Shown here: positions 35,970 through 45,316 of the stretch, in pieces
Layout of the letters: each line of letters starts with the position of its first letter
Numbering within the stretch: the stretch's first letter is position 1
From: Pseudomonas azerbaijanoccidentalis
GTDB lineage: Bacteria > Pseudomonadota > Gammaproteobacteria > Pseudomonadales > Pseudomonadaceae
Assembly: GCF_019145495.1 (NCBI RefSeq)
Contig: NZ_JAHSTU010000001.1
Span: forward strand, 1,178,001-1,242,000
DNA length: 64,000 nucleotides
Reading direction: 5' to 3'
Notes under the pieces: model-generated
The model's input: only the letters and a program-made list of their open reading frames with translations
Database searches by the model: none
What the model was told of the DNA's origin: nothing
Made by a program: the position numbers and the translations under genes

Positions 35970-36917
35970 ATGGATGTTTTCCAGACCATGCGCTTCTTTT
36001 CGGCGGTTGCCCAAACCGGTAGCTTTACCGCAGCGGCCCAGTTGCTGGACACCACCACGACCAACGTTTCCAAAGCGGTCTCCAGCCTGGAGGCCCGGTT
36101 GCAAACACGCCTGATCAACCGCACGACCCGACGCCTGGCCCTGACCGAGGCCGGCACACGCTATTTGCAACGCTGCGAGAAGATTCTGGAAGAGCTGCGC
36201 GAGGCAGAAGAGGAAGCCGGCACCGCACAGGTCACACCCGTGGGCCGCTTGAAGATTCATGCTCTGTCGGCCATTGGCAATCACTACGTGATCGACGCCA
36301 TCGCCAAATACCGCGAGACACATCCCTCGGTGTTGTTTGATTTGACCCTGACCAATCGGCTGCCGGATTTGCTGGAAGAAGGCTACGACATGTCGATTGT
36401 GTTGGCGCGGGACCTGCCGGATTCAGGCTTCGTTGCGCAGCGGCTGGGCATCACTTACAGCATCCTCTGTGCCTCGCCGCAGTACCTGGAGAAACGCGGA
36501 ATGCCCGACACGCCGGGTTCGCTGGGTGCGCATGATTGCCTGAGAATCGTCAACACGGTGATGCCGGCCGAGCACTGGGTTTTCGAGGGGCCAGAAGGCG
36601 TGGAAACCGTGAATACACCGGTGTCGCTGTTTCACGTCAACACCGCCGACGCCATGACCGTCGCCATCACCCGTGGCATGGGCATTGGCATTCAGCCCAT
36701 TGCGTCTGCCGTGGCCGGCCTCAAGGCAGGCACCCTGGTGCGGGTCCTGCCGGACTATCACTTCGAAGAGTTGAACCTGTTTGCGATCTACCCTTCACGA
36801 AAATTCGTCGATGCAAAAATAAAAACCTGGGTGGAGTTTCTCAAAGACTACCTGCCCGGGTTGCTGGCGACCGATGACAAAATTGCGCGCTCGTCAATAC
36901 GCGCCAAAAACAACTGA
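35970..36917 (+). CDS. LysR-family transcriptional regulator
   Basis: This 315-residue regulator has an N-terminal winged helix-turn-helix with SFTAAAQLLDTTTTNVSKAVSSLEARL and a substrate-binding domain with GRLKIHALSAIGNHYVIDAIAKY. It belongs to the CrgA/DmlR-type branch. The start at 35970 is preceded by AGAGG; a TTG at 35949 was rejected. It lies downstream of the aldo/keto reductase across a palindrome, and its target is unclear. Confidence 0.9.
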   Translation: MDVFQTMRFFSAVAQTGSFTAAAQLLDTTTTNVSKAVSSLEARLQTRLINRTTRRLALTEAGTRYLQRCEKILEELREAEEEAGTAQVTPVGRLKIHALSAIGNHYVIDAIAKYRETHPSVLFDLTLTNRLPDLLEEGYDMSIVLARDLPDSGFVAQRLGITYSILCASPQYLEKRGMPDTPGSLGAHDCLRIVNTVMPAEHWVFEGPEGVETVNTPVSLFHVNTADAMTVAITRGMGIGIQPIASAVAGLKAGTLVRVLPDYHFEELNLFAIYPSRKFVDAKIKTWVEFLKDYLPGLLATDDKIARSSIRAKNN

Positions 36918-36970
36918 AAGAACCCGCCCTGGCCGGATGGAGTGTCGACCCTCCACCGTCATCACAGTAC

Positions 36971-37243
36971 TCAACCGTTCGAGCATCCGGTGCCCATGAC
37001 CTGATACTGCAGGACATGCCGTTGACCTTGGGAATCTTCATAAGTCATTTGCGCCGATACCGGGCCACATTCTGGCGGAACATCGGTCACGGAAATGACC
37101 TTTTTCACGTCCAGTTTCGAACCGTAGGTGTAGGTCTCAACCGGTGGCTGGTCTCTCGACACTTTGGCGTGGCTTTCTTCGGCAAAGCCCTGCGCGCCGA
37201 TACAACTGAGTGCAAGGAAAATCGCGATTTTTGAGATGTTCAT
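36971..37243 (-). CDS. Secreted DUF2790-type small protein
   Basis: This 90-residue protein has a signal peptide (MNISKIAIFLALSCIGAQGFA). The mature part has VETYTYGSKLDVKKVISV and two cysteines (PPECGP and GTGCSNG), as in Pseudomonas DUF2790 proteins with periplasmic location. The start at 37243 is set by the signal. Function is unknown. It converges with the LysR gene. Confidence 0.75.
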   Translation of the reverse strand: MNISKIAIFLALSCIGAQGFAEESHAKVSRDQPPVETYTYGSKLDVKKVISVTDVPPECGPVSAQMTYEDSQGQRHVLQYQVMGTGCSNG

Positions 37244-37574
37244 GAGGTTCACCGTCTCGTTCAAGTGGGTTTGCTTGTACGTTGTGAACCCATGGCGTGG
37301 GCCCATTCCGTAGAGACGATGCTAGGTGTTTACCCCGGCGCCAAACAGCGCAGAGCCGGACAAACACTGTGAACAGAATGAGGGGGAATGCAGGGCGCAA
37401 TCGATAACGCGTAGGGTCTGAATAACCGCATCTGCGCAGTTTCGGCGACACCCGATAAAACTGTGGGAGCTAGCCTGCTAGCGATGAGGCCGGCACATCC
37501 AGCATTCCGGTTGCCTGACACGCCGCCATCGCGAGCAGGCTCGCTCCCACAGGGATTTGCAACGATGCCGCGCC
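37244..37574. other. 331 bp intergenic region
   Basis: This holds the DUF2790 promoter side and a REP pair at 37461-37552. I see no further gene; the short frames are not supported by ribosome sites. Confidence 0.6.
37461..37552. repeat. REP pair, variant type
   Basis: CTGTGGGAGCTAGCCTGCTAGCGATG and GCCATCGCGAGCAGGCTCGCTCCCACAG are inverted. The loop stem reads AGC-CTGCT rather than the GGGCAAGCCC of the other copies, so this is a distinct REP subfamily. Confidence 0.85.
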
Positions 37575-39251
37575 TTACGCCTGCGCAGCAGCCAACGAAC
37601 CCACACGCACCACAGCCGACTCTGATTCACGACGCTCAACTTCCGGCAAAACACCCGCCGTGGGTGCCCAGGCCGGCAGACTAGGCATCTCTTTGCGCAA
37701 GCTGTGAATCAAGGTGTACGACATCACCAGCAGCAACATCGCAATCGGCAACCCTGCCGCGATACTCGCCATCTGGATGGCCTTGAGTCCACCCGCCAGC
37801 AGCAACCCCGCAGCAATCGCCCCTTCTAGAATGCACCACAGCAACCTGATCCAGTTGGGCGGATTGGTGCTGCCCAGGGCACACAAGGTACACAACACCT
37901 GGGTTCCGGCATCTGCCGTGGTAACAAAGTGCACGCCCAGCAATACGCACACCAGTATCGAGAGTATGGCGCCAACAGTAGGGCCATCAAGTGACTGAAC
38001 CAGCGTGAACATGGCCGCCGTGGTTTCTTTTTTGGTGGCGAGCAGCACCGTGCCGCCTTCGAACTTCGGCTGCTCCTGTGCAACAACCTGACTGGCGACA
38101 GTCGCCTGATACGCCTGACGGTCCTGCTGTTCGTTTTTCAACGCCGCACCACCGAACACCGACATCCACAGAATGGTCACCATGGTTGGCACCAGCAGCG
38201 CGCCGATCACCAGCTCACGGATGGTCCGGCCTTTGGAAATTCGCGCAATGAACAGGCCGACGAAAGGCCCCCAGGTCATCCACCACGGCCAGTAGAACGC
38301 GGTCCACCAGTTTTGCCATTCGCTGTCTTTTTGCGTGTCCATCCAAAAGCTCAGACCGACAATGTTTTGCACATAGTCGCCGGTGGACTCAAACATGAGG
38401 TTCAGAATGTAGCGAGTCGGGCCAATTGCAAGCACCGCCAACATCAAAATGAAGGACAGATACATATTAAGCGTGGAGATACGCTTCATGCCCTTGGACA
38501 ACCCGGCCAGTAGCGAAATACAGGCAATAATACTGACAAACAGAATAATGGATAATTGCAATCCGACACTTACCGGAATACCGAATACCTGATGCAACCC
38601 GGTATTGATTTGAACGACGCCCAGCCCCAAAGATTGCGAAACACCGAACGCGGTAATAACCACGCCCATGATGTCTACGACATGACCTATCCAGCCGTAG
38701 ATGCGGTCGCCAATCAACGGGTACAGCAACGAACGGAGGGCCAGCGGCAAGCCTTTACGGTAGGCGAAATACGCCAGGCTCAGGCCAATCATGGAGAAAA
38801 TCGCCCACGGGTGCAGGCCCCAGTGGAACAGGGTGATGCGCATCGCCAGAGTCGCCGATTCGTCCGTCAGGCCCTTGGAAAACGGGTTGTCGGCATAGTG
38901 CAGCATGGGTTCGGCGACGGACCAGAAGATCAGTCCGATGCCCATCCCGGCGCTGAACAGCATGGCGATCCACGAGGCGAAGCTGAACTCGGGCCGGTCA
39001 TGTTCGGTGCCCAGTTTGAGATTGCCGAAACGGCTGACGGAGATATAAAGCAGCAGACCGAGTACACCACTGATCAGGGTGAGGTAATACCACTTGAAAT
39101 TATGCAGGATAAACACCGAAGCCATTTCGAAGGCCTTGGCTGCCTGCTCATCTTTAAATGCACAAAATAGAACAAATGAGATCACCGCTAATATCGAAGC
39201 GACTGTCACATTCGGGTTCAAGCCTTTTAACATGCCTGATTGCGCACGCAT
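37575..39251 (-). CDS. BCCT-family betaine/choline/carnitine transporter
   Basis: This 558-residue transporter has twelve or so helices and the family hallmark tryptophan-rich segment (WWTAFYWPWWMTWGPFVGLFIARISKGRTIRE). FSAGMGIGLIFWSVAEPMLHY is the glycine-rich helix 3 region with the substrate-binding tryptophan area. It imports quaternary ammonium compounds. It lies 228 bp downstream of the MFS gene on the same strand and probably supplies the Rieske oxygenase pathway upstream; the exact substrate is unknown. Confidence 0.92.
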   Translation of the reverse strand: MRAQSGMLKGLNPNVTVASILAVISFVLFCAFKDEQAAKAFEMASVFILHNFKWYYLTLISGVLGLLLYISVSRFGNLKLGTEHDRPEFSFASWIAMLFSAGMGIGLIFWSVAEPMLHYADNPFSKGLTDESATLAMRITLFHWGLHPWAIFSMIGLSLAYFAYRKGLPLALRSLLYPLIGDRIYGWIGHVVDIMGVVITAFGVSQSLGLGVVQINTGLHQVFGIPVSVGLQLSIILFVSIIACISLLAGLSKGMKRISTLNMYLSFILMLAVLAIGPTRYILNLMFESTGDYVQNIVGLSFWMDTQKDSEWQNWWTAFYWPWWMTWGPFVGLFIARISKGRTIRELVIGALLVPTMVTILWMSVFGGAALKNEQQDRQAYQATVASQVVAQEQPKFEGGTVLLATKKETTAAMFTLVQSLDGPTVGAILSILVCVLLGVHFVTTADAGTQVLCTLCALGSTNPPNWIRLLWCILEGAIAAGLLLAGGLKAIQMASIAAGLPIAMLLLVMSYTLIHSLRKEMPSLPAWAPTAGVLPEVERRESESAVVRVGSLAAAQA

Positions 39252-39479
39252 TGTTTTCCCCTTTTGTTTTTGTTTAAGGGTTTTAGAGAGTATTCCGCAA
39301 GATGCTTATCGCCTGATATCAACTGATGCCAGCGCGCTGTTTATCTGCAGTTTAATTCCGGTCTATCTCGGTTTTGGCAGCATCGCCAAGATGATTGATA
39401 CCTGACCATCGTTCAAACCATTTTTAATCACCGACTCATGAGAAAAACGCATCAATAAATCCGTTCCGCCCTCCTTCGC

Positions 39480-40727
39480 TCAACGCCCGTCCACGCACTC
39501 ACTGACAGGCTCGACCACCGACGCCAGACTGGAGCTGGCGATGCCGTTGGGAGTCGAGGGGTGTTGCAGTGGCGCATCCTTTTGCAGGTGCTTGCCCGTG
39601 ACTTTCGCCTGGCCCACGCACAGCGCGAGCAACGCTGCACTGCCCGCATAGAACAGGTAAAAACTCGACGTGCCGAAGTGCTCCATCAACACACCCGCGA
39701 TCAGCGGACCGAAGCACGCGCCGACACCGAAGGTGATCAACAACATGCCCGACAGCGATACGCGCAGTTGCGGCTCCATATTGTCGTTGGCCAACGCCAC
39801 GCCGAGCGGGTACAGACAGAACTGCAAAAAGCCGATGCCTGCACCGAACCACAGCAAGGTCATGAACGAAGGCGCTTGATAGAAACCCAGCGGCAGGCTG
39901 ATGAGCACCAGCAACACCGCCACGGCGCGGATCAGACTCGCGCGGGGCAATCGTTCCGAGAGCCAGCCCAGCGGTAACTGCGCCAACAGCCCGGCGCCGA
40001 TGGTCAACGCCATGAACTGGCCGACCTGCGCCGTGCCCAGCCCCTGCTTGCTCGCATAGATCGAGGCCAGGCCGTAGAAGCTGCCGTTGATCATGCCCGA
40101 CACCAGAATCGTCACCAGCGACTGAGGAATGCGCCGCAGGAACAACCGCAAATCAATCGAGGCCGACGGCACCGCCGTCGGATGGGCGCTGCGGGTGAGT
40201 GCCACCGGCACCGAACACAGCGCGAACACCATCGCCACCGCCAGCAACGCACGGATCCCCAAGCCCTCATCAAGGCTCAAGGCCAGTTGCCCGAGCATCA
40301 TGCCGACGTAACTGGCGACCATGTACAACGCCAATACACTGCCGCGCTGTTCAGTTTTGGCCTGGTCATTGAGCCAGCTTTCCAACACCATCAATTGGCA
40401 CATCATTGCCAACCCGACCAGCCCCCGCAGCACCAGCCAGAACGGCAAGGAGGTGCTGAACTCATGCGCCAGCACCGCCGCCGCAATCGTTCCGGCACAA
40501 GCCGCATAGGTTCGAATGTGGCCGACCTGTGTGATCAGGCTGCGCCCGACCCAGCCACCCAGCACCATCCCCAGCGCGTTGGCGGCCATCAACGCACCGC
40601 CAGCCGTTTCGGTCGCGCCCATCGCATTCAGGCGCAGCGCCAGGTAGGTCATCAGCAAGGTCGATCCCAACTGCATCAACAAGCTGGCCAGGTAGAGGGC
40701 GCCGAAGGTTTTTGTCAGTCTTATCAC
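39480..40727 (-). CDS. MFS transporter, YcaD-like
   Basis: This 415-residue 12-helix transporter starts with GTG at 40727. Family features are ALRLNAMGATETAGGALMAANALGMVLGGWVG in the first pair of helices and LGWLSERLPRASLIRA in the second half. It lies 24 bp after the cupin gene in the amine cluster. Direction and substrate are unknown; export of a toxic intermediate or uptake of the substrate are both possible. Confidence 0.85.
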   Translation of the reverse strand: MIRLTKTFGALYLASLLMQLGSTLLMTYLALRLNAMGATETAGGALMAANALGMVLGGWVGRSLITQVGHIRTYAACAGTIAAAVLAHEFSTSLPFWLVLRGLVGLAMMCQLMVLESWLNDQAKTEQRGSVLALYMVASYVGMMLGQLALSLDEGLGIRALLAVAMVFALCSVPVALTRSAHPTAVPSASIDLRLFLRRIPQSLVTILVSGMINGSFYGLASIYASKQGLGTAQVGQFMALTIGAGLLAQLPLGWLSERLPRASLIRAVAVLLVLISLPLGFYQAPSFMTLLWFGAGIGFLQFCLYPLGVALANDNMEPQLRVSLSGMLLITFGVGACFGPLIAGVLMEHFGTSSFYLFYAGSAALLALCVGQAKVTGKHLQKDAPLQHPSTPNGIASSSLASVVEPVSECVDGR

Positions 40728-40751
40728 CGTGCGATCCCCGGATAATACGGC

Positions 40752-41123
40752 TCAAGCCAAGCCGTGAAGCTGCTTCCAGTTGCCCGGGTGCACCACATAC
40801 CCGAACAACGCATGCCCGCCATAAACCAGTTCGGTGCCTTCGGGAATCCACAGCAACTGCCCGGGCGTGACGTGGAAAGGCTCGTCGCCGACCTGCAGTT
40901 CGAAGCAGCCCTCGATCACGAAAATCACTTCGTCGTAGAGCACCGTCCAGGCCACCTGCGCACCTTCCCAGCGGGCGAAGCCCACACCGATGTTCGGCGA
41001 GACTTCGTTGCTGAGGGCTCGCGCTACATAAGCGGCGCCGGGCGGACCGCCACGGAAGGTAAAGTCCAGGTCTTGATGATCAATGCGCAGCACCCGGCTT
41101 TTGCTTTTTTCCGCGTGGTTCAT
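40752..41123 (-). CDS. EutQ-like cupin
   Basis: This 123-residue single-domain cupin has the core EVIFVIEGCFELQVGDEPFHVTPGQLLWIPEGTELVYGG. It resembles EutQ-type proteins of amine metabolism. The first metal-site histidines of canonical cupins are replaced (EVIFVIEG), so metal binding is doubtful. The start at 41123 overlaps the stop of the oxidase as ATGA, so the two are coupled. The role is unknown. Confidence 0.75.
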   Translation of the reverse strand: MNHAEKSKSRVLRIDHQDLDFTFRGGPPGAAYVARALSNEVSPNIGVGFARWEGAQVAWTVLYDEVIFVIEGCFELQVGDEPFHVTPGQLLWIPEGTELVYGGHALFGYVVHPGNWKQLHGLA

Positions 41124-42448
41124 AGCTCGCTCCGACTGTTCCACGCCGCCAGATGAATGCGCGAGCGCACGCCCAGGCCGAGGAACGGCTCCGGCGGATT
41201 GAGCGACGGCATGCCGGTCACGGCGCGAATATCATTCAACTGCGCCGACTCGGCACCGACAGCGAGATCGGCCAGCATCGTCCCGGAAATCGTGCCCCAG
41301 GCCGCCCCCACGCCGTTGTCGCAGGCTGACGCGTGCACGCCAGGTTCCAGCTCACCGAAGAAATTGGTGAAGTTGCGCGAGATCGCATAAACACCGCCCC
41401 ACGTATGGCTGAAAGGCACGTCGGCCAATTGCGGAAAGCGCGCCAGGAATGCCTTGCGGTGCGAATCGCGCACTTTCGAACGCATGCCATCGCTGGTGCT
41501 GCGACCGTATTTGGGCACGTGTTTGTAGGTGTTGCGGATGATCAGCCGACGATCCTGAGTCATGCGCACGGTCGTGCCGGCATGGTCCGCCGGGGTCAAG
41601 CCCCAGTCCAGTTGGCCGCCGTAAGTGGCCAGTTCCGCATCGGTCAGCGGACGAGTCCAGCTGGCGAACGTCATCACCGGCAACAGGCGATTGCGCAGGT
41701 AGCCGAACTCCTGAGTGAAGATGCTGGTTCCCAACAGCAGTTGCGGTGTGCGGATCAGTCCCGCCGTGCCGTGCAGAATCCAGCCGCCACGACCATCACG
41801 CTCCAGACGCTGGATGGGGGATTCTTCCAACAGTTCGATGTTGTCCGGCAAGGTACGAGCCAGGCCGGTGACCAGCGCTGCCGGTTGCATCAGGTAGCAG
41901 CCGGGGGTGTAAATCGCGCCGCTGTAATGACCGGTGCCCAATACTTTCGTCAGCTCGGCGGAATCGGCCCGGCGGAACGGTTCGCCGAGGTCGCTCATCA
42001 GGCGTTCGAAATGATCAAGATAAGCCTCGCCACGGGCGCCAACGGCACCTTGATACTTGCCGGCATGGGACCACTGGCAATCGATGCCATGGTTTTGCAC
42101 GAGCCCTTGCAGCTGCGAAATCGCGGTACGGTTGAGCGACAACAGGCGTTGTTTGTGCGCGGGGTCCGGGTGCTCCAGGGCGAACTTGTGCGGCAGGTCA
42201 ATCACAAAACCGGAATTGCGCCCCGAGGCACCGTGGGCCACCCGTTGCGCGTCCACCAGCAGGATACGGGCCTGCGGATGATGTTCGGCCAGGCGACGGG
42301 CAGCGGCCAGTCCAGCGAAGCCCGCGCCAATCACGGCGTAGTCTGCACGCTGTTCGCCCGACAGACGCTTGCAAGCCGGTTGCGCAGGCAGCGCTGAGTA
42401 CCAGCCGCAACTCGTGTCATCGAATGGAAGGTTAATGGTGTTTTTCAT
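41120..42448 (-). CDS. FAD-dependent amine/amino acid oxidase (DadA/PuuB type)
   Basis: This 442-residue D-amino-acid-oxidase-family flavoprotein has the FAD motif YAVIGAGFAGLAAARRLAE and the conserved GASGRNSGFVIDL stretch of the PuuB/glycine oxidase group. ACDNGVGAAWGTISGTMLADL near the C-terminus closes the FAD site. The start at 42448 was chosen because the longer frame overlaps the reductase gene. It should oxidise a secondary or primary amine released in the pathway. Confidence 0.85.
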   Translation of the reverse strand: MKNTINLPFDDTSCGWYSALPAQPACKRLSGEQRADYAVIGAGFAGLAAARRLAEHHPQARILLVDAQRVAHGASGRNSGFVIDLPHKFALEHPDPAHKQRLLSLNRTAISQLQGLVQNHGIDCQWSHAGKYQGAVGARGEAYLDHFERLMSDLGEPFRRADSAELTKVLGTGHYSGAIYTPGCYLMQPAALVTGLARTLPDNIELLEESPIQRLERDGRGGWILHGTAGLIRTPQLLLGTSIFTQEFGYLRNRLLPVMTFASWTRPLTDAELATYGGQLDWGLTPADHAGTTVRMTQDRRLIIRNTYKHVPKYGRSTSDGMRSKVRDSHRKAFLARFPQLADVPFSHTWGGVYAISRNFTNFFGELEPGVHASACDNGVGAAWGTISGTMLADLAVGAESAQLNDIRAVTGMPSLNPPEPFLGLGVRSRIHLAAWNSRSEL

Positions 42449-42458
42449 GATTCGGGCC

Positions 42459-43856
42459 TCAGGCAACCGCCTGCTGGGAATGCTGACAGGACTGCAGCAA
42501 CACGCTGCGTTGCGTTTGCGCTTGGCGACCAAGCAAGACAAAGCCATTGAGCCGACCCGACGCGTCGTAGAACCCGGCGCTCAAGCCATCATCGGTCGGC
42601 GTGCAGCGCCATTCACCTTCACTGGCTACTGCAGGCGCCAACAGACACAGCGGTGCGGCCGGCGTCTTCACCGTCACCGGCATCAACGGATAATCGACCG
42701 GCGTCGGCTGGCCGAGCAGTGTCTTGGCCAGCGCTGCAATCCCTTGATTGATCGGCGCCAGGTAAGGCAGCAGTTGCCCATCGATTTCGATGCAGTCACC
42801 CAAGGCAAAAATCCCCGGTACGCTGGTCTGCATCTGGGCATTCACTTGAATGCCCCGCCCAACCGCTGCGCCGGCGCTTTCTGCCAGGCTCAGGTCAGGG
42901 CGAAGACCCACAGCGGACAACACCAGATCGGCCTCGATGGCTTGGCCATTGGCAAGTTTCAAGTGATAACCCTGTGCGTTGGCTTCGATGGCCTCCAGGG
43001 TGTTTTGCAGATGCCACTTCACCCCCAGATCGCTGAGCGCATTTTGCAGTACGTGCCCGGCCTCAACCGGCAGCAGACGCTCCATTGGCCAGCGGCCCAG
43101 ACCGATGACATTGACGTCAAAACCGTTGTGGGCCAGGTCATTGGCGAACTCGCAACCAATCAGGCCGTCCCCCAAAATAGCCACGCGCCGCACACCGGTC
43201 AGGCGCTCACGAAAGCCGTGGTAATCCTGCAGGTTGTTGACGCTGATCAACGCTGAAGTGTCGCCCTGAATCGGCAAGCGAATCGGTTGTGCACCGCTGG
43301 CAAGCACCAACTGGCCGTATTCCATTTCACCGAAACTGGTGCGCAAGCGTCGTGCCGAACTGTCGATGCCCAACACTTTGCAGTGCGGATACACGCGGAT
43401 GTTCAGACGCTGCTCGATGGCCAGCGGCGATTCGCCGGACAACGCCTCAGCGCTTTTGCCCTGGGACAGTCCGATGGACAGCGCAGGCTTCGAATACAGG
43501 TGACCGGATTCTTGCGTCAGCACGCGGATATCGACCTTGGGGTCTGCCTTGCGCAATGCCTGGGCCAGGCCATAACCGGCATAACCGCTGCCGATGATGA
43601 CGATCGGCTGGCGCGGTGCCGTAGCAACGACAGGCGCCGCTACCGCTACCGGCGGCGTGCTGACGGCGGTAACCGCCTGCGTGTACTCACTGATGTCGAG
43701 CATTTCGAAATCAGCCTTGCCGACATGACATTCCGGGCAGACCCAGTCTTCGGGCACATCTTCCCAGCGTGTGCCGGCGAGGATGCCATCCTCAGGCCAA
43801 CCCAGCGCTTCGTCGTAAATCAGGCCGCAAACGATGCAAAGCCAAGTCTTGAACAT
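42459..43856 (-). CDS. Rubredoxin-rubredoxin reductase fusion
   Basis: This 465-residue two-domain electron carrier has a rubredoxin at residues 1-52, with C7-x2-C10 and C40-x2-C43 around one iron and the usual GWPEDGILAGTRWEDVPEDW. A short Ala/Pro/Val linker leads to an FAD/NAD reductase from about 85, with VIIGSGYAGYGLAQAL for FAD and VAILGDGLIGCEFA for NAD. The start at 43856 follows GGGGAG. It could feed electrons to the Rieske oxygenase two genes upstream. Rubredoxins usually serve alkane hydroxylases, so this pairing is unusual. Confidence 0.9.
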   Translation of the reverse strand: MFKTWLCIVCGLIYDEALGWPEDGILAGTRWEDVPEDWVCPECHVGKADFEMLDISEYTQAVTAVSTPPVAVAAPVVATAPRQPIVIIGSGYAGYGLAQALRKADPKVDIRVLTQESGHLYSKPALSIGLSQGKSAEALSGESPLAIEQRLNIRVYPHCKVLGIDSSARRLRTSFGEMEYGQLVLASGAQPIRLPIQGDTSALISVNNLQDYHGFRERLTGVRRVAILGDGLIGCEFANDLAHNGFDVNVIGLGRWPMERLLPVEAGHVLQNALSDLGVKWHLQNTLEAIEANAQGYHLKLANGQAIEADLVLSAVGLRPDLSLAESAGAAVGRGIQVNAQMQTSVPGIFALGDCIEIDGQLLPYLAPINQGIAALAKTLLGQPTPVDYPLMPVTVKTPAAPLCLLAPAVASEGEWRCTPTDDGLSAGFYDASGRLNGFVLLGRQAQTQRSVLLQSCQHSQQAVA

Positions 43857-43861
43857 GGTGT

Positions 43862-45307
43862 TCACTCCCCAGCAATCCGGATCGCTATGTTTTTGGTGCG
43901 CACGTAGCTGTACAAGGCTTCCTGGCCCTTCTCCCGACCGAAGCCCGACAACCCGACGCCGCCAAACGGCGTTTCGATGCCACCGGCGTACCATTCGTTG
44001 ACGAACACCTGGCCCGATTTCAGGCGACGGGTGCAGCGCATGGCGCGGCTGATGTCCTGGGTAAACACCCCGGCCACCAGGCCGAACTCGGTGCCATTGG
44101 CAATCGCGATGGCCTCTTCTTCGGTGTCGAAGGCCATGATGGCCAACACCGGCCCGAACACCTCTTCCTGGGCGATGCACATGTCGGCGGTGACGTCGCG
44201 GAACACCGTCGGGCGCATGAAGTGCCCGGCACGGTCAGCGAAGGCTTCGCCGCCAGTGACTGCTACGGCGCCGTCTTCGATGGCTCGCCGGCACAAGGCT
44301 TCGATGCCCGCCAGTTGCCCGGCGCTGACGACCGGCGTGAGGTCGGCATTGTCGTGCCCCAGACCAACGCTGAGGCCTTCGGCCATGGCGACCACCGCCT
44401 CGACCACTTCTTCATAAATCTCGCGTTGCACCAGCAACCGCGACATCGCCGAGCAAACCTGGCCGGCATTGAAAAAGATGCCCGACTGAACACTGGCCAA
44501 CAGTTGCTCGCGATCGGCATCGGCGAAAGCGATGGCGGCCGACTTGCCGCCCAGTTCCATCACACTCGGAATCGCATGCTGCGCGGCATCGCGCAAAATC
44601 GACTGGCCGGTTGGCACTGAACCGGTAAACACAATCTGATCGACACCCCGATGGCTGACCAAATGTGAACCGACTTCGCGACCACGACCGCAAATCAGGT
44701 TGACCGCGCCGTCTGGCAGACCAGCCTTGGCGATGGCACGGATCAGCACGCACATGCCCAACGGCGAAAGCTCGGGGGACTTGATCACCACCGCGTTGCC
44801 GGCCGCCAGTGCCGGCGCCAGCGAACGGGCGCAGATCGACACCGGGAAATTCCACGGCACGATCTGCGCCGAAACCCCCATTGGGTCGTACAGGGTGAAG
44901 TCGATGTAGCCGTTGCCCAACGGGATCGAGGTGCCCTCGATCTTGTCCGCCATACCGGCGTAGTACTCGAAGTAACGCGCCGCCTCGATGAATTCGTCCT
45001 TGGCATCGCTCAGGCGCTTGCCGTTTTCCTGGCACAGCACCCAGGCGCCTTCTTCCGCCACGGCGCGAATTTCTTCGGCAATGCGCAACAACCAGGTGAC
45101 GCGCTGCGCCGGACGCTCGCGGGTCAACTCGCCGCTGTCAGCGCAACGACGGGCCGCGAGCAACGCACGCTCGGCGTCAGCCACGGTGGCCTGGGCGATG
45201 GTCGCCAGCTGTTCGCCGGTACCGGGGTTGCTCACCGTCAGGCGCTGGACGCTGTCGATCCATTGCCCGTCGATGTAATTGAGCCAGTGGGAGGCTATCG
45301 GATACAT
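43862..45307 (-). CDS. Aldehyde dehydrogenase (betaine-aldehyde-dehydrogenase-like)
   Basis: This 481-residue NAD(P)-dependent enzyme has the catalytic cysteine in NAGQVCSAMSR and the glutamate in MELGGKSA, with FTGSVPTGQ as the cofactor loop. It is compact and resembles betaine and aminoaldehyde dehydrogenases. The start at 45307 follows GAGGAGG. It lies 9 bp after the Rieske gene and 5 bp before the rubredoxin reductase gene. It probably removes the aldehyde formed by oxygenase cleavage. Confidence 0.88.
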   Translation of the reverse strand: MYPIASHWLNYIDGQWIDSVQRLTVSNPGTGEQLATIAQATVADAERALLAARRCADSGELTRERPAQRVTWLLRIAEEIRAVAEEGAWVLCQENGKRLSDAKDEFIEAARYFEYYAGMADKIEGTSIPLGNGYIDFTLYDPMGVSAQIVPWNFPVSICARSLAPALAAGNAVVIKSPELSPLGMCVLIRAIAKAGLPDGAVNLICGRGREVGSHLVSHRGVDQIVFTGSVPTGQSILRDAAQHAIPSVMELGGKSAAIAFADADREQLLASVQSGIFFNAGQVCSAMSRLLVQREIYEEVVEAVVAMAEGLSVGLGHDNADLTPVVSAGQLAGIEALCRRAIEDGAVAVTGGEAFADRAGHFMRPTVFRDVTADMCIAQEEVFGPVLAIMAFDTEEEAIAIANGTEFGLVAGVFTQDISRAMRCTRRLKSGQVFVNEWYAGGIETPFGGVGLSGFGREKGQEALYSYVRTKNIAIRIAGE

Positions 45308-45316
45308 GGGACCTCC